Below are positions 56,113 through 64,000 of a DNA stretch of 64,000 bases, one piece after another (the first letter of the stretch is position 1; each line of letters begins with the position of its first letter). The position numbers and the translations under genes were made by a program. The notes beneath the pieces are model-generated. The model had not been told where the DNA came from. It made no database searches and saw only the letters and a program-made list of their open reading frames with translations. Source of the DNA: Saccharibacillus brassicae (GTDB lineage Bacteria; Bacillota; Bacilli; Paenibacillales; Paenibacillaceae). The stretch is taken from NCBI RefSeq assembly GCF_006542275.1, contig NZ_CP041217.1:4900501-4964500 (forward strand), given 5' to 3'.

Positions 56113-58974
56113 GTGGGAAAGTTTTCGTTTTTGAAGTCTAAAGGAATCAAGGCAGCACTTGCACTGTCCGTAGTGGCATCTATTCAGACCGGTGTGCTGA
56201 CTCCCGTTCCGGCGTCGGCCGAGACGGCGAACGATCCGGCACCTTTCATCGCGGCAAAAGTCGTCAACCAGAACGCGGGCAAAAAAGTTCTGTTCGACAA
56301 CACGCACGGCCAAACGGCTGGCGCGGCGGATTGGGTCATCGACGGCGGCTTCTCCGATTTCGGCAACGGAATCGCGGGCCAGGGGTACGATGTCAAGGAA
56401 CTGCGCAAGACGACGCCGATTACATACGCCGATCTGGCGGATTATGACGTGTTCGTAGTATCGGAACCGAATATTCCGTTCAAAACAAGCGAACAAGCAG
56501 CGATGCTGCAATACGTGCAGCAGGGCGGCAGCATTTTCTTCGTCGGCGATCATTACAACGCCGACCGCAACAAAAACCGCTGGGACGGTTCGGAGTCGAT
56601 CAACGGCTACCGCCGCGGCGCCTGGGAAGATCCGACCAAAGGCATGAGCGCGGAAGAGAAAAATTCCGCGGCGATGCAAGGGGTCGAAAGCTCCGATTGG
56701 CTCGGCGAAAACTTCGGCGTGCGGTTCCGTTATAACGCGCTGGGCGACCTTACGGCGAACAACATCGTAGCCGCCAACCAGGCATTCGGCATTACCGAAG
56801 GCGTGAACGGCGTCGCCATGCACGCAGGTTCGACGCTTGCAATCATGGACCCGGCCAAAGCCAAAGGCATCGTCTACCTGCCGAAAACGAACGCGGCATG
56901 GGGCAACGCCGTGGATCAGGGCGTCTATAATGGCGGTGGCATCGAAGAAGGCCCTTACGTGGCCGTATCCAAAGTGGGACTCGGCAAAGCGGCATTCATC
57001 GGCGATTCTTCGCCGGTCGAAGACGTGACGCCGAAATACCTGCGCGAAGAAACGGGCAGCAAAAAAACGACGTACGACGGCTTCAAAGAAGTCGACGACG
57101 CCAAACTGCTGCTGAACACGGTCAACTGGTTGGCGAATCAGGAGAGCTACACGAGCCTGAGCCAGGTCGACGGCTTGACGCTCGACCAGCCGACGCCGCT
57201 GCTGCCGTTCGAAGCGCCGGCCGCTTCGACCGAGCCGCAGGCGGAACCTTGGTCCGCTCCGGCAGCCGGCTACAAATGGTGGGACCCTACGACGTTCAAG
57301 CCGGGTTCGTACGGCTCGTCCGTCACGGTTACCCAGCCGGAATACAGCCTGATCCACCAGGATCAGCTGCCGAACGCGCAGGAATTCCAGATTCGCGTGC
57401 AAATCGGCAACCTGGCGCCTAACGCAACCGTGTCCGGCTACAGCGCCGGCATCTACACGACCGGCGGAACGCAGGTCGCGATGATCCAGAATCCGGACGG
57501 CACATGGCCGGCTTCGTACGGCTACAGCCAGTCGTTCAGCGTAACGGCCGATGCCAAGGGCAACGCTTACCGCGATCTCGGCATCCGCATCAAGCCGGGC
57601 ACATCCGGTGCGGCCAGCCTGCGTCTGCGCCAGAACGGTACGAACCTGATCACGAAGAGCGTGACGCTTGCGAACGTGCCGGCGCAGCCTCTTCCGGCGA
57701 TCGAAGAAGAAGAGCCGGGCAGCCAGATTCCCGAGCTGGGCACGATCGCTTCGGCCCGCACGCAGCCTGAAGGCACGGTCGTGACGCTTGAAGGCGTCGC
57801 GACGACGGAGCCGGGCGCTTTCGGCGGCCAGGCGTTCTACCTGCAGGACGCAACAGGCGGCATCTACGTCTACCAGAGCGAGAGCGGCTTTCGCCAGGGC
57901 GACAAGATCCGCGTAACGGCGCCGCTTGCGCTGTACAACACGGAGCTTGAACTGGTGACTCCGGTCGCGATCGAGAAGATCGGAACGGCCGACGTACCGG
58001 CTCCTGTCGTGGCTGCCGCCGCGACGGATGCCAATCAGGGCCAATTGATCCAACTGAAAAACGTGACGGTATCGAATCTCGCGGCGGCCACTCCGGCCGG
58101 CACGTTTGAATTCGACGCCGTGTCGGACAACGGCACGACGCGCGTTCGCGTCGACGGCCGTACCGGCCTGACGCAGGATCAATTCGCTTTCGCCGAAGGC
58201 GACAAGCTGGACGTGACGGGCGTGTCCGCGATCTTCCGCGGCGTGTTCCAACTCAAGCCGCGCGGCGCTTCGGACATCGTCAAAGCAGCCGTTGTGGTTG
58301 AACCTCCGGTCGAAGAACCGCCGGTGGAAGAGCCTCCGGTCGAACAGCCGACCGACGGTCCGGCAACGGCCGCTCCGGCCAAGCCGGTTCTGGCGGACGA
58401 TAACGGCCAGGACAACGGATTGAGAGACGGAAGCTACAACGTGACCATGAACCTGTGGTGGGGCAACAACGCCACTTCGTACAAGCTGTACGAAGAAGGC
58501 CAAGTGATCTCGGAAGGCAAACTCAAGGACGCTTCCCCGAACGCCCAGCAGTTGAGCGTTCCGGTCACGGGCAAAACGAACGGCACGTACAACTACGTGA
58601 TCGAACTGACCAACCGCTTCGGCACGAGCAAAAGCGAACAGCTGAAAGTCAAAGTCACAGACGCTTCGCCGGGCGAAGCGGTTCTGTCGAGCGACAACTG
58701 GGACGGCGACGGCAGCTACACGGTCACGATGAACCTGTGGTGGGGAACGAACGCTTCGGAGTACGAACTGTACGAGAACGGCAAGCTGATCGACAAGCAG
58801 AGCCTGACTGCGGCAACGCCGGGCGCACAGCGTGCCGTGACGGACGTGACAGGCAAAGAACCGGGCATCTACGCGTACAAAGCCGTGCTGAAAAACGCGG
58901 CCGGCGAAAAAGATACGTCCGTCCTGCGCGTCAAAGTGGATACCCTCAAGCAGCAGCAGAAAAAAGCTTCGTAA
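56113..58974 (+). CDS. Large secreted modular protein with OB-fold and chitinase-type Fn3 domains
   Basis: A 953-residue exported protein. A signal peptide ends near PASAETAND. Residues 45-360 look like a flavodoxin/ThuA-like unit (KVLFDNTHGQTAGAADWV, QGGSIFFVGDHYNADRNKNR). An all-beta part follows (about 380-535). Residues 545-720 form an OB-fold-like domain (GTIASARTQPEGTVVTLEGV) of the kind found in secreted nucleases. A Pro/Glu linker leads to two tandem Fn3-like modules (SYNVTMNLWWGNNATSYKLY; SYTVTMNLWWGTNASEYELY), typical of Paenibacillus chitinases. No catalytic domain is certain. GGAGG precedes GTG 56113. Confidence 0.75.
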   Translation: MGKFSFLKSKGIKAALALSVVASIQTGVLTPVPASAETANDPAPFIAAKVVNQNAGKKVLFDNTHGQTAGAADWVIDGGFSDFGNGIAGQGYDVKELRKTTPITYADLADYDVFVVSEPNIPFKTSEQAAMLQYVQQGGSIFFVGDHYNADRNKNRWDGSESINGYRRGAWEDPTKGMSAEEKNSAAMQGVESSDWLGENFGVRFRYNALGDLTANNIVAANQAFGITEGVNGVAMHAGSTLAIMDPAKAKGIVYLPKTNAAWGNAVDQGVYNGGGIEEGPYVAVSKVGLGKAAFIGDSSPVEDVTPKYLREETGSKKTTYDGFKEVDDAKLLLNTVNWLANQESYTSLSQVDGLTLDQPTPLLPFEAPAASTEPQAEPWSAPAAGYKWWDPTTFKPGSYGSSVTVTQPEYSLIHQDQLPNAQEFQIRVQIGNLAPNATVSGYSAGIYTTGGTQVAMIQNPDGTWPASYGYSQSFSVTADAKGNAYRDLGIRIKPGTSGAASLRLRQNGTNLITKSVTLANVPAQPLPAIEEEEPGSQIPELGTIASARTQPEGTVVTLEGVATTEPGAFGGQAFYLQDATGGIYVYQSESGFRQGDKIRVTAPLALYNTELELVTPVAIEKIGTADVPAPVVAAAATDANQGQLIQLKNVTVSNLAAATPAGTFEFDAVSDNGTTRVRVDGRTGLTQDQFAFAEGDKLDVTGVSAIFRGVFQLKPRGASDIVKAAVVVEPPVEEPPVEEPPVEQPTDGPATAAPAKPVLADDNGQDNGLRDGSYNVTMNLWWGNNATSYKLYEEGQVISEGKLKDASPNAQQLSVPVTGKTNGTYNYVIELTNRFGTSKSEQLKVKVTDASPGEAVLSSDNWDGDGSYTVTMNLWWGTNASEYELYENGKLIDKQSLTAATPGAQRAVTDVTGKEPGIYAYKAVLKNAAGEKDTSVLRVKVDTLKQQQKKAS

Positions 58975-59058
58975 TTTTTTTCACGACACGTCTTGTCATC
59001 CGTAAACGCCGGTAAAAGGTTCAACACTTGGCACCGGCTTGAACAGACCTGTCGCAGC

Positions 59059-59088
59059 AAGGATGCCGGGCAACCCGGCATCCTTTTT
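59059..59088 (+). terminator. Terminator after the secreted protein gene
   Basis: AAGGATGCCGGG / CCCGGCATCCTT stem with a three-base loop, then T. Confidence 0.9.
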
Positions 59089-59189
59089 GCGTTTCGGCAC
59101 GAATTTTGCTTCTGCGTTCCCCGAAATGCTAGGATGAACAATAAAAGTCCGCTTTTTCCGGGCGGGCGGATAACGGGGGAATCTCAGGT

Positions 59190-60317
59190 ATGGACAAGTT
59201 CAACGTATTCGGCGTTTCTTCGGCACTGATCGACCGCATCCGTCGGGATTATGCCGACGAGATCGCGATCGCCGCGTATTACGGCTCTTATCTCGACGGG
59301 ACGGCGACGGAGCGGTCCGATCTCGACTTTTTCTTTATTCCGGCGAATCCGCAAGGGGAAGCGGCCGCGCTGTCGTTTATCGTGAACGGGATCAGCTTCG
59401 ACTTCTGGCCGCTCAGCTGGGAACGGGCGGAACGGATGTCGAAGCTCGAAGACGGGCAGGCCGGCATTCTCGCCGACTGCAAGCTGCTCTATATGCGCGG
59501 GGACGAAGAGCTGGACCGGTTCAACGACCTGAAGCTGCGCATCAAGGATCTGCGTTCGTTCGAAGGGGAAGAGGCATTTATCGCCCTTGCGGAATCGAAG
59601 CTGCAGGCCGTCTATCCGATTCTGCACGATCTTCGCCGCGCAGGAACGGGACGCCCGCTGTCCGAGTATCGGCTGCAGGCGTATGAACTCATGACCGCGG
59701 CTTTCGAAGCCGTGGCCCTGATGAACCGGACGTATCTGCGCAAAAGCTGGGGCCGCAGCCTGACGCAGCTCTACGCGCTGCCGATCCGGCCCGCGGATCT
59801 GGAAGCGACGGTGCACACGCTGCTGCGCAGCGCCGACGTTCCCGGCATTGTGGCGGCGTGCGGGCATCTGGCCGATTCGCTTCGGGCGCTGATCGCGCAG
59901 CGGCGCAGCGAGACGCAGTCCGGGACGCCGGATCATGCCCGGCGCGGCCGCGGATTTTTCGAAGCGTTCCAGGGGCAGCTGAACCAGGTGCAGTTAGCCT
60001 GCGAACGCAAAGACTACGAAGCCGCTTTCTTCGCGGCTGCCCAGGCGGACGCCGACCTGAACGCTTTTCTCGTATTCTGCGAGACCGGCATCCGCAAATC
60101 CGGAGCCGACGCCATGCGCGAAGGGCGGAGGCTGGCCGAACGGGCGAAGCTGCCGCAGCTGACGTCGCTGCTTGATCCGGCCAGCCTGATCCCGCTTCAA
60201 TCGGCGGCGCACCGGCTCGGCATCGCGTTGGAGCGTTATCTGCGGGAACAAGGCGTGGATATTTTGAAATTCGAAGCTTTGGACGAGTTTCGCGCCTTTT
60301 TGCGGGATCGTGCCTGA
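59190..60317 (+). CDS. Nucleotidyltransferase-fold protein
   Basis: A 375-residue protein. The N-terminal pol-beta-type domain has Gly32-Ser33 and the Asp44/Asp46 pair (YGSYLDGTATERSDLDFFFI), the usual metal-binding pattern. The C-terminal 240 residues are helical, like substrate-binding parts of aminoglycoside- or tRNA-type nucleotidyltransferases, but no subfamily is clear. GGGGGAA lies upstream of ATG 59190. Single gene between terminators. Confidence 0.78.
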   Translation: MDKFNVFGVSSALIDRIRRDYADEIAIAAYYGSYLDGTATERSDLDFFFIPANPQGEAAALSFIVNGISFDFWPLSWERAERMSKLEDGQAGILADCKLLYMRGDEELDRFNDLKLRIKDLRSFEGEEAFIALAESKLQAVYPILHDLRRAGTGRPLSEYRLQAYELMTAAFEAVALMNRTYLRKSWGRSLTQLYALPIRPADLEATVHTLLRSADVPGIVAACGHLADSLRALIAQRRSETQSGTPDHARRGRGFFEAFQGQLNQVQLACERKDYEAAFFAAAQADADLNAFLVFCETGIRKSGADAMREGRRLAERAKLPQLTSLLDPASLIPLQSAAHRLGIALERYLREQGVDILKFEALDEFRAFLRDRA

Positions 60318-60371
60318 TTTCTTGATTTTCCGTATTTCAAAAACCGTCTTATTTCAAAAAGCGTCCTATCC

Positions 60372-60425
60372 AAAAAAAAGCATCGAATCGCAGCCGGAAC
60401 TTCCGCCGCGATCCGATGCTTTTTT
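60372..60425. terminator. Bidirectional terminator
   Basis: AAAAAAGCATCG...ATCGC pairs with GCGAT...CGATGCTTTTTT, between the convergent nucleotidyltransferase and LacI genes. Confidence 0.9.
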
Positions 60426-60434
60426 GGAATGCGT

Positions 60435-61463
60435 TCAGCTGCCGCGCAGCGTCGAACGCTTGGGCGAGACGCTCGATTCCCGCACGATGAGGCGCGGTTC
60501 GAACTGCACTTTTTCGTAATCGTCCCGGCTCTGTTCCCGGATACGCTTGAGCAGCAGTTCCGCGGCCAGACGCGCCACTTCGGTGCCCATGATCGAGACG
60601 GAACTGATCTGCGGGCTGCTGATCGTCGTCCACTGGTTGTTGTCGATGCCGACGACGGCCACGTCTTCGGGTACGCGCACGCCGAGTTCCTTGAACCGGT
60701 TCACGAGCCCGATCGCGACCATGTCGTTGACCGCGTAGACGGCGTCGGGCATATGGACCAGTCCGTGGAAATAATCCGCGGCGCGGATGCCTGTCTGCAG
60801 CGAGAAATCGTCGCCGAAATAGACGAGCGAAGCGTCGACGCGATCGAGCGACCGTTCGTAAGCCAGATAACGGTCTTCAATGACGTCTTTTTGCGTGCCT
60901 GCATAAGCGATTCTTGTGCGGCCGATCTGCGCTAGATGATCCATCACCAGCCGGCCTTCCAGCATCGAGAGGCAGACGACGTCCGCCTGCAGCGAATCGT
61001 CCAGCTGCTTGCCGTAATTGATGACGGAGATCGGCACTCCCGCTTTGTTGATCAGCTCCGGCAGCGTTTTGGGATAAGCGAGCGGCATGATGATCAGCCC
61101 GTCCACATGCAGCTTTTTGAGGTCGCGTACGACTTCGAGCTCCGCCCGGGCATTGCCGGCGGTGTTGATCTGGACGACGCGGTAACCGTGCGCCTTCGCC
61201 GCCTGCTCGACGGCCCAGGCGATATCGGGAATGATCGCGTTGCGAATATCGGGGACAGCCAGCGCGATCTGGTTGGTCAGCCGGACTTTGAGGCTTTGTG
61301 CCGACGTGTTCGGGACGAAGCCGAGTTCCTCGATCGTCTCCAGCACGCGCAGGCGCGTCTTCGCGCTGATGCCGTCCGCATTGTTGATCGCGCGGGAGAC
61401 GGTGGCAATGCCGACGTTCGCCTGCCGGGCGACGTCTTCGATCGTAACTTTTTTGGTGCTCAC
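60435..61463 (-). CDS. LacI-family transcription regulator
   Basis: A 342-residue repressor. The helix-turn-helix and hinge are at the N-terminus (VTIEDVARQANVGIATVSRA, LGFVPNTSAQSL), and the sugar-binding domain carries DGLIIMPLAYP, YAVNDMVAIGLVNRFKELG and VAVVGIDNNQWTTISSPQ. GTG 61463 is chosen because GAGG lies eight bases upstream; ATG 61469 is too close. Its operator-like sites lie in front of itself and of the divergent dehydrogenase gene, which it probably controls. Confidence 0.93.
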   Translation of the reverse strand: MSTKKVTIEDVARQANVGIATVSRAINNADGISAKTRLRVLETIEELGFVPNTSAQSLKVRLTNQIALAVPDIRNAIIPDIAWAVEQAAKAHGYRVVQINTAGNARAELEVVRDLKKLHVDGLIIMPLAYPKTLPELINKAGVPISVINYGKQLDDSLQADVVCLSMLEGRLVMDHLAQIGRTRIAYAGTQKDVIEDRYLAYERSLDRVDASLVYFGDDFSLQTGIRAADYFHGLVHMPDAVYAVNDMVAIGLVNRFKELGVRVPEDVAVVGIDNNQWTTISSPQISSVSIMGTEVARLAAELLLKRIREQSRDDYEKVQFEPRLIVRESSVSPKRSTLRGS

Positions 61464-61491
61464 GTACATAACCTCGCTTATTTATAGGATT

Positions 61492-61505
61492 GGAATCGTT
61501 TCCGG
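61492..61505 (-). promoter_or_regulatory. Putative LacI operator in its own promoter
   Basis: GGAATCGTTTCCGG, close to the perfect palindrome at 61693; suggests autoregulation. Confidence 0.55.
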
Positions 61506-61657
61506 TTCGTATGCGATCTCGTGCTCAGTCTCTTTATTATATCATCCGCGCCGCGGACAAGTCGCAAATTACGCCGTAGAAGCTTTAAAACTTTTATATT
61601 TGACCTTTTACACGGAAAAAAGAAGGATTCGCGCAAGGACATTTGCCTGATCTTCGT

Positions 61658-61706
61658 TTGACAATGTGACAGGAGTGTGACATATTTAATTCCGGAAACG
61701 TTTCCG
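61658..61706 (+). promoter_or_regulatory. Dehydrogenase promoter with LacI-type operator
   Basis: TTGACA (61658-61663), 17 bases, CATATT (61681-61686). The perfect palindrome CGGAAACGTTTCCG (61693-61706) begins at the expected transcription start, so bound repressor would block initiation. Two TGTGACA copies lie in and beside the spacer (61667, 61677). Confidence 0.65.
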
Positions 61707-61768
61707 AAAAGAGACGTGATTTGAGATTAACAGCAGTCGACCCACACTATCGAAGGAGATGACCGGCA

Positions 61769-62818
61769 ATGAAAGCATTGAGATGGCATGGACCGAAGGA
61801 TTTGCGTCTGGAGAAGATCGAGGAACCGGCGGCGAAGCCCGGCAAAGTGAAGATCAAAGTGGAATGGTGCGGCATCTGCGGCAGCGACCTGCACGAATAT
61901 ACGGCGGGGCCGATCTTTATTCCGGCCGGCAAACCGCATCCGATCACGGGCGAATCCGCTCCGGTCGTCATGGGCCACGAATTTTCGGGCCGCGTCGTGG
62001 AGACCGGCGAAGGCGTGACACGCGTCCAGGTCGGCGACCGCGTCGTCGTGGAGCCGATCTACGCTTGCGGCAAGTGCGAAGCGTGCCGCAAAGGCAAATA
62101 CAATCTGTGCGAAAACATGGGCTTCCTGGGCCTGGCCGGGGGCGGAGGCGGATTTTCCGAATACGTCGCAGCCGAAGAATACATGGTGCACAAAATTCCG
62201 GACAGTCTGTCCTATGAACAGGGCGCGCTGGTCGAACCGTCCGCGGTCGCGCTGCATGCCGTTCGCCAGAGTAAGCTCAAAGTCGGCGACAAAGCGGCCG
62301 TCTTCGGCGCCGGCCCGATCGGCCTGCTCGTGATCGAAGCGCTCAAAGCGTCGGGCGCCGCCGAGATCTACGCGATCGAGCTGTCGCCGGAGCGCAAAGC
62401 CAAAGCGGCCGAACTCGGCGCGATCGTGCTCGATCCCAAGGAAATCGACGTCGTGGCCGAGCTGCACGCCCGCACGAACGGCGGCGTGGACGTCGCCTAC
62501 GAAGTGACCGGCGTTCCGCCGGTGCTGACGCAGGCGCTCGAATCGACGAACATCGGCGGCGAGTTGATGATCGTCAGCATTTTCGAGACCGAAGCGCCGA
62601 TCCTGCCGAACCGCATCGTTATGAAGGAACGCACCGTGAAGGGCATCATCGGCTACCGCGACGTGTTCCCGGCGGTCATCAGCCTGATGGAGCAGGGTTA
62701 CTTCCCGGCCGACCGGCTCGTGACGAAGCGGATCGGGTTGGACGACGTGCTGGGCGAAGGGTTCGAGACGCTGCTCAAAGAGAAAAACCAGGTCAAGATT
62801 CTCGTCAAGGCGGAGTAA
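61769..62818 (+). CDS. bdhA: Zinc alcohol dehydrogenase, (R,R)-2,3-butanediol dehydrogenase type
   Basis: A 349-residue medium-chain dehydrogenase. Catalytic zinc ligands are Cys37 (GICGSD), His70-Glu71 (MGHEFSG) and a later Glu (LVEPSAVA); structural zinc Cys are 100, 103, 106 and 114. The NAD site is FGAGPIG. The length and the FIPAGKPHPITGESAPV loop match butanediol dehydrogenases, which interconvert acetoin and 2,3-butanediol; other polyol substrates remain possible. AAGGAGATG precedes ATG 61769. Likely regulated by the divergent LacI protein. Confidence 0.88.
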   Translation: MKALRWHGPKDLRLEKIEEPAAKPGKVKIKVEWCGICGSDLHEYTAGPIFIPAGKPHPITGESAPVVMGHEFSGRVVETGEGVTRVQVGDRVVVEPIYACGKCEACRKGKYNLCENMGFLGLAGGGGGFSEYVAAEEYMVHKIPDSLSYEQGALVEPSAVALHAVRQSKLKVGDKAAVFGAGPIGLLVIEALKASGAAEIYAIELSPERKAKAAELGAIVLDPKEIDVVAELHARTNGGVDVAYEVTGVPPVLTQALESTNIGGELMIVSIFETEAPILPNRIVMKERTVKGIIGYRDVFPAVISLMEQGYFPADRLVTKRIGLDDVLGEGFETLLKEKNQVKILVKAE

Positions 62819-62847
62819 GCCGGCCGGCTTGATCCCCGCTTGATCGT

Positions 62848-62887
62848 AAGGTCCGAATCGCCGCGCGGGCGGGGTTCGGACCTTTTT
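62848..62887 (+). terminator. Terminator after the dehydrogenase gene
   Basis: AAGGTCCGAA / TTCGGACCTT stem around a GC-rich loop, then T. Confidence 0.85.
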
Positions 62888-62916
62888 GCGCATTCTTTTT
62901 TCCGGACGGCGGCTAT

Positions 62917-62945
62917 TTGTAAAAGAAAGGGGTAACCTCTATACT
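62917..62945 (+). promoter_or_regulatory. Promoter of the alarmone synthetase gene
   Basis: TTGTAA (62917-62922), 17 bases, TATACT (62940-62945). Transcription should start near 62952, which argues against the in-frame GTG at 62950 as the start codon. Confidence 0.6.
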
Positions 62946-63039
62946 TAAAGTGACCGATATTCAAGGCATACGAATATTTTACAGGCAGCCGGACGCCGAG
63001 TTCCGACGCCTCGCGCAGAGAGGAACGAAACAGAAATTG

Positions 63040-63804
63040 ATGGAAAATAACGCTGTGGACCTGAAAAAAGAGTTAATCCCGATGGAGCAGCTCAAGTCGT
63101 TTCGCGACGAAGTGACCCGCTTCATGATGACGTACAAGTTTGCTCTCGACGAGATGGAGACCAAAATCGACATCCTGAAGCAGGAATTTCAGACGCTGCA
63201 CGACTACAGTCCGATTGAACATACGAAGTCGCGCCTCAAATCGCCGGAGAGCATCGTCAACAAGCTGATCCGCAAAAATTACGACATTTCGCTGGAGTCG
63301 ATCAAGACGCATATCCGCGATATTGCCGGCCTGCGCATTACGTGTTCGTTTATCTCCGACATTTATAAAGTGAGAGAGATGCTTCAGCAGCAGAACGACC
63401 TCAAAGTGCTGGACATCAAAGATTATATCGCCAACCCCAAATCGAACGGCTACCGCAGTCTGCATCTGTTGGTCGAAGTGCCGGTGTTTTTGTCCGACCG
63501 GACAGAGCATGTGTGCGTGGAACTTCAGATCCGCACGATCGCGATGGATTTCTGGGCCAGCCTGGAACATAAAATTTTTTATAAATACAATCAGGACGTG
63601 CCGGGAGAACTGCTGGGCGAATTGAAAGCCGCCGCCGACTCCGCAAGTTCGCTCGATCTGCAAATGGAGCGCCTGCAGCACGAAGTCCAGGCGATCAAGG
63701 ATGCGCACGACGCCGAGGAACACGAGCTGTTGAAGACGATCCATATCAACGGGCAGCAGTTCCGCATTCCTGGAACGCTGCTGGACATTTTGGCGCAAAG
63801 CTGA
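63040..63804 (+). CDS. Small alarmone synthetase (GTP pyrophosphokinase family)
   Basis: A 254-residue single-domain (p)ppGpp synthetase of the RelP/RelQ type. Key parts are SRLKSPESIVNKLIRKN, the DIAGLRITCSF motif, NPKSNGYRSLHL and VELQIRTIAMDFWASLEHK. There is no hydrolase, TGS or ACT domain. It is longer than usual at the N-terminus, and ATG 63040 has a ribosome site (AGAGGA) at an awkward distance; ATG 63082 is an alternative. Single gene with its own promoter and terminator. Confidence 0.88.
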   Translation: MENNAVDLKKELIPMEQLKSFRDEVTRFMMTYKFALDEMETKIDILKQEFQTLHDYSPIEHTKSRLKSPESIVNKLIRKNYDISLESIKTHIRDIAGLRITCSFISDIYKVREMLQQQNDLKVLDIKDYIANPKSNGYRSLHLLVEVPVFLSDRTEHVCVELQIRTIAMDFWASLEHKIFYKYNQDVPGELLGELKAAADSASSLDLQMERLQHEVQAIKDAHDAEEHELLKTIHINGQQFRIPGTLLDILAQS

Positions 63805-63812
63805 CAAGAATG

Positions 63813-63852
63813 AAAAAGACCGGGAGAAGAGATCTTCTAATCGGTCTTTTTT
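63813..63852 (+). terminator. Terminator after the alarmone synthetase gene
   Basis: AAAAGACCG ... CGGTCTTTT stem with inner AGAAGA/TCTTCT, followed by T. Confidence 0.85.
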
Positions 63853-64000
63853 CCTATATAATAGGTCAAACTATGCACAAAACCATTGATTTTACCGTCG
63901 GCGAATCGTAGTATAGGGTATACTTGGGAATTGTGCCGTGGACGAATGACGGCCGATTCAAACGGAAATTGCTGCTGCTATGGGGGAGGAGAAACCTTGC
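63853..64000 (+). other. Upstream region of a gene beyond the window
   Basis: GGGGGAGGAG (63981-63990) followed by TTG at 63997 looks like the ribosome site and start of a further plus-strand gene; an ATG at 63980 is an alternative. Nothing of the product is visible. Confidence 0.4.

Overview
The window is bacterial chromosomal DNA of high G+C content with strong AGGAGG-type ribosome binding sites, frequent TTG/GTG starts, a T-box leader, SLH-anchored surface proteins, 7-1-7 Fur-type operators and many Bacillus-like gene families. This points to a high-GC member of the Paenibacillaceae (Saccharibacillus or a high-GC Paenibacillus is my best guess, not proven). No rRNA, tRNA, prophage, intact insertion sequence or CRISPR array was seen.

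Layout. 1-5.6 kb: the 5' end of a cardiolipin synthase gene on the minus strand, then a two-component system directly followed by copper-handling genes (CopC-CopD-YtkA fusion and YcnI) and a CBS-domain protein. 5.9-14.3 kb: an alpha-mannoside utilisation locus, with a GntR/LacI-type hybrid regulator, GH125 alpha-mannosidase, a three-gene sugar ABC importer without its ATPase, and an intracellular protein made of two GH76 domains. 14.4-19.8 kb: an alpha/beta hydrolase, then an ECF sigma / membrane anti-sigma / ABC exporter operon. 20-27.2 kb: DinG-type helicase, small acidic protein, membrane GGDEF protein, MacB-like fused ABC transporter and a 32-residue cationic peptide gene. 27.3-30.6 kb: a quinone/aldehyde-type stress cluster resembling the Bacillus MhqR regulon (MarR regulator, glyoxalase-fold dioxygenase, esterase), with recognisable MhqR-like operators, followed by a TauE/SafE exporter. 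30.7-36.7 kb: YcaQ-type DNA glycosylase, Fur-boxed siderophore-binding lipoprotein, DUF1275 protein, methyltransferase-like protein, aldo/keto reductase and an AT-rich membrane protein.

36.9-42 kb: a cluster of 33-36 bp imperfect palindromes next to a DUF559-like nuclease / winged-helix protein, an SLH-anchored 5'-nucleotidase, and T-box-controlled tyrS. 42.3-48.2 kb: GH2 beta-galactosidase, then about 0.9 kb of tandem repeats and a second palindrome cluster, cysteine synthase and a DinB-family protein. 48.2-53.4 kb: an unusual ECF sigma factor fused to a long YcdB/YcdC-like region, acyltransferase, flavin-dependent monooxygenase and a YolD-like protein. 53.8-64 kb: trhO, a divergent MurB-like protein, a large secreted modular protein, a nucleotidyltransferase-fold protein, a LacI regulator and the butanediol-type dehydrogenase it probably controls, and a small alarmone synthetase.

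The points most worth following up are the sigma-YcdB fusion, the palindromes beside the nuclease-like gene (whose ribosome binding site lies inside the preceding terminator), the cytoplasmic tandem GH76 enzyme, and the operator pairs that link regulators to their neighbours. All functional calls rest on sequence reading only; no database search was run.
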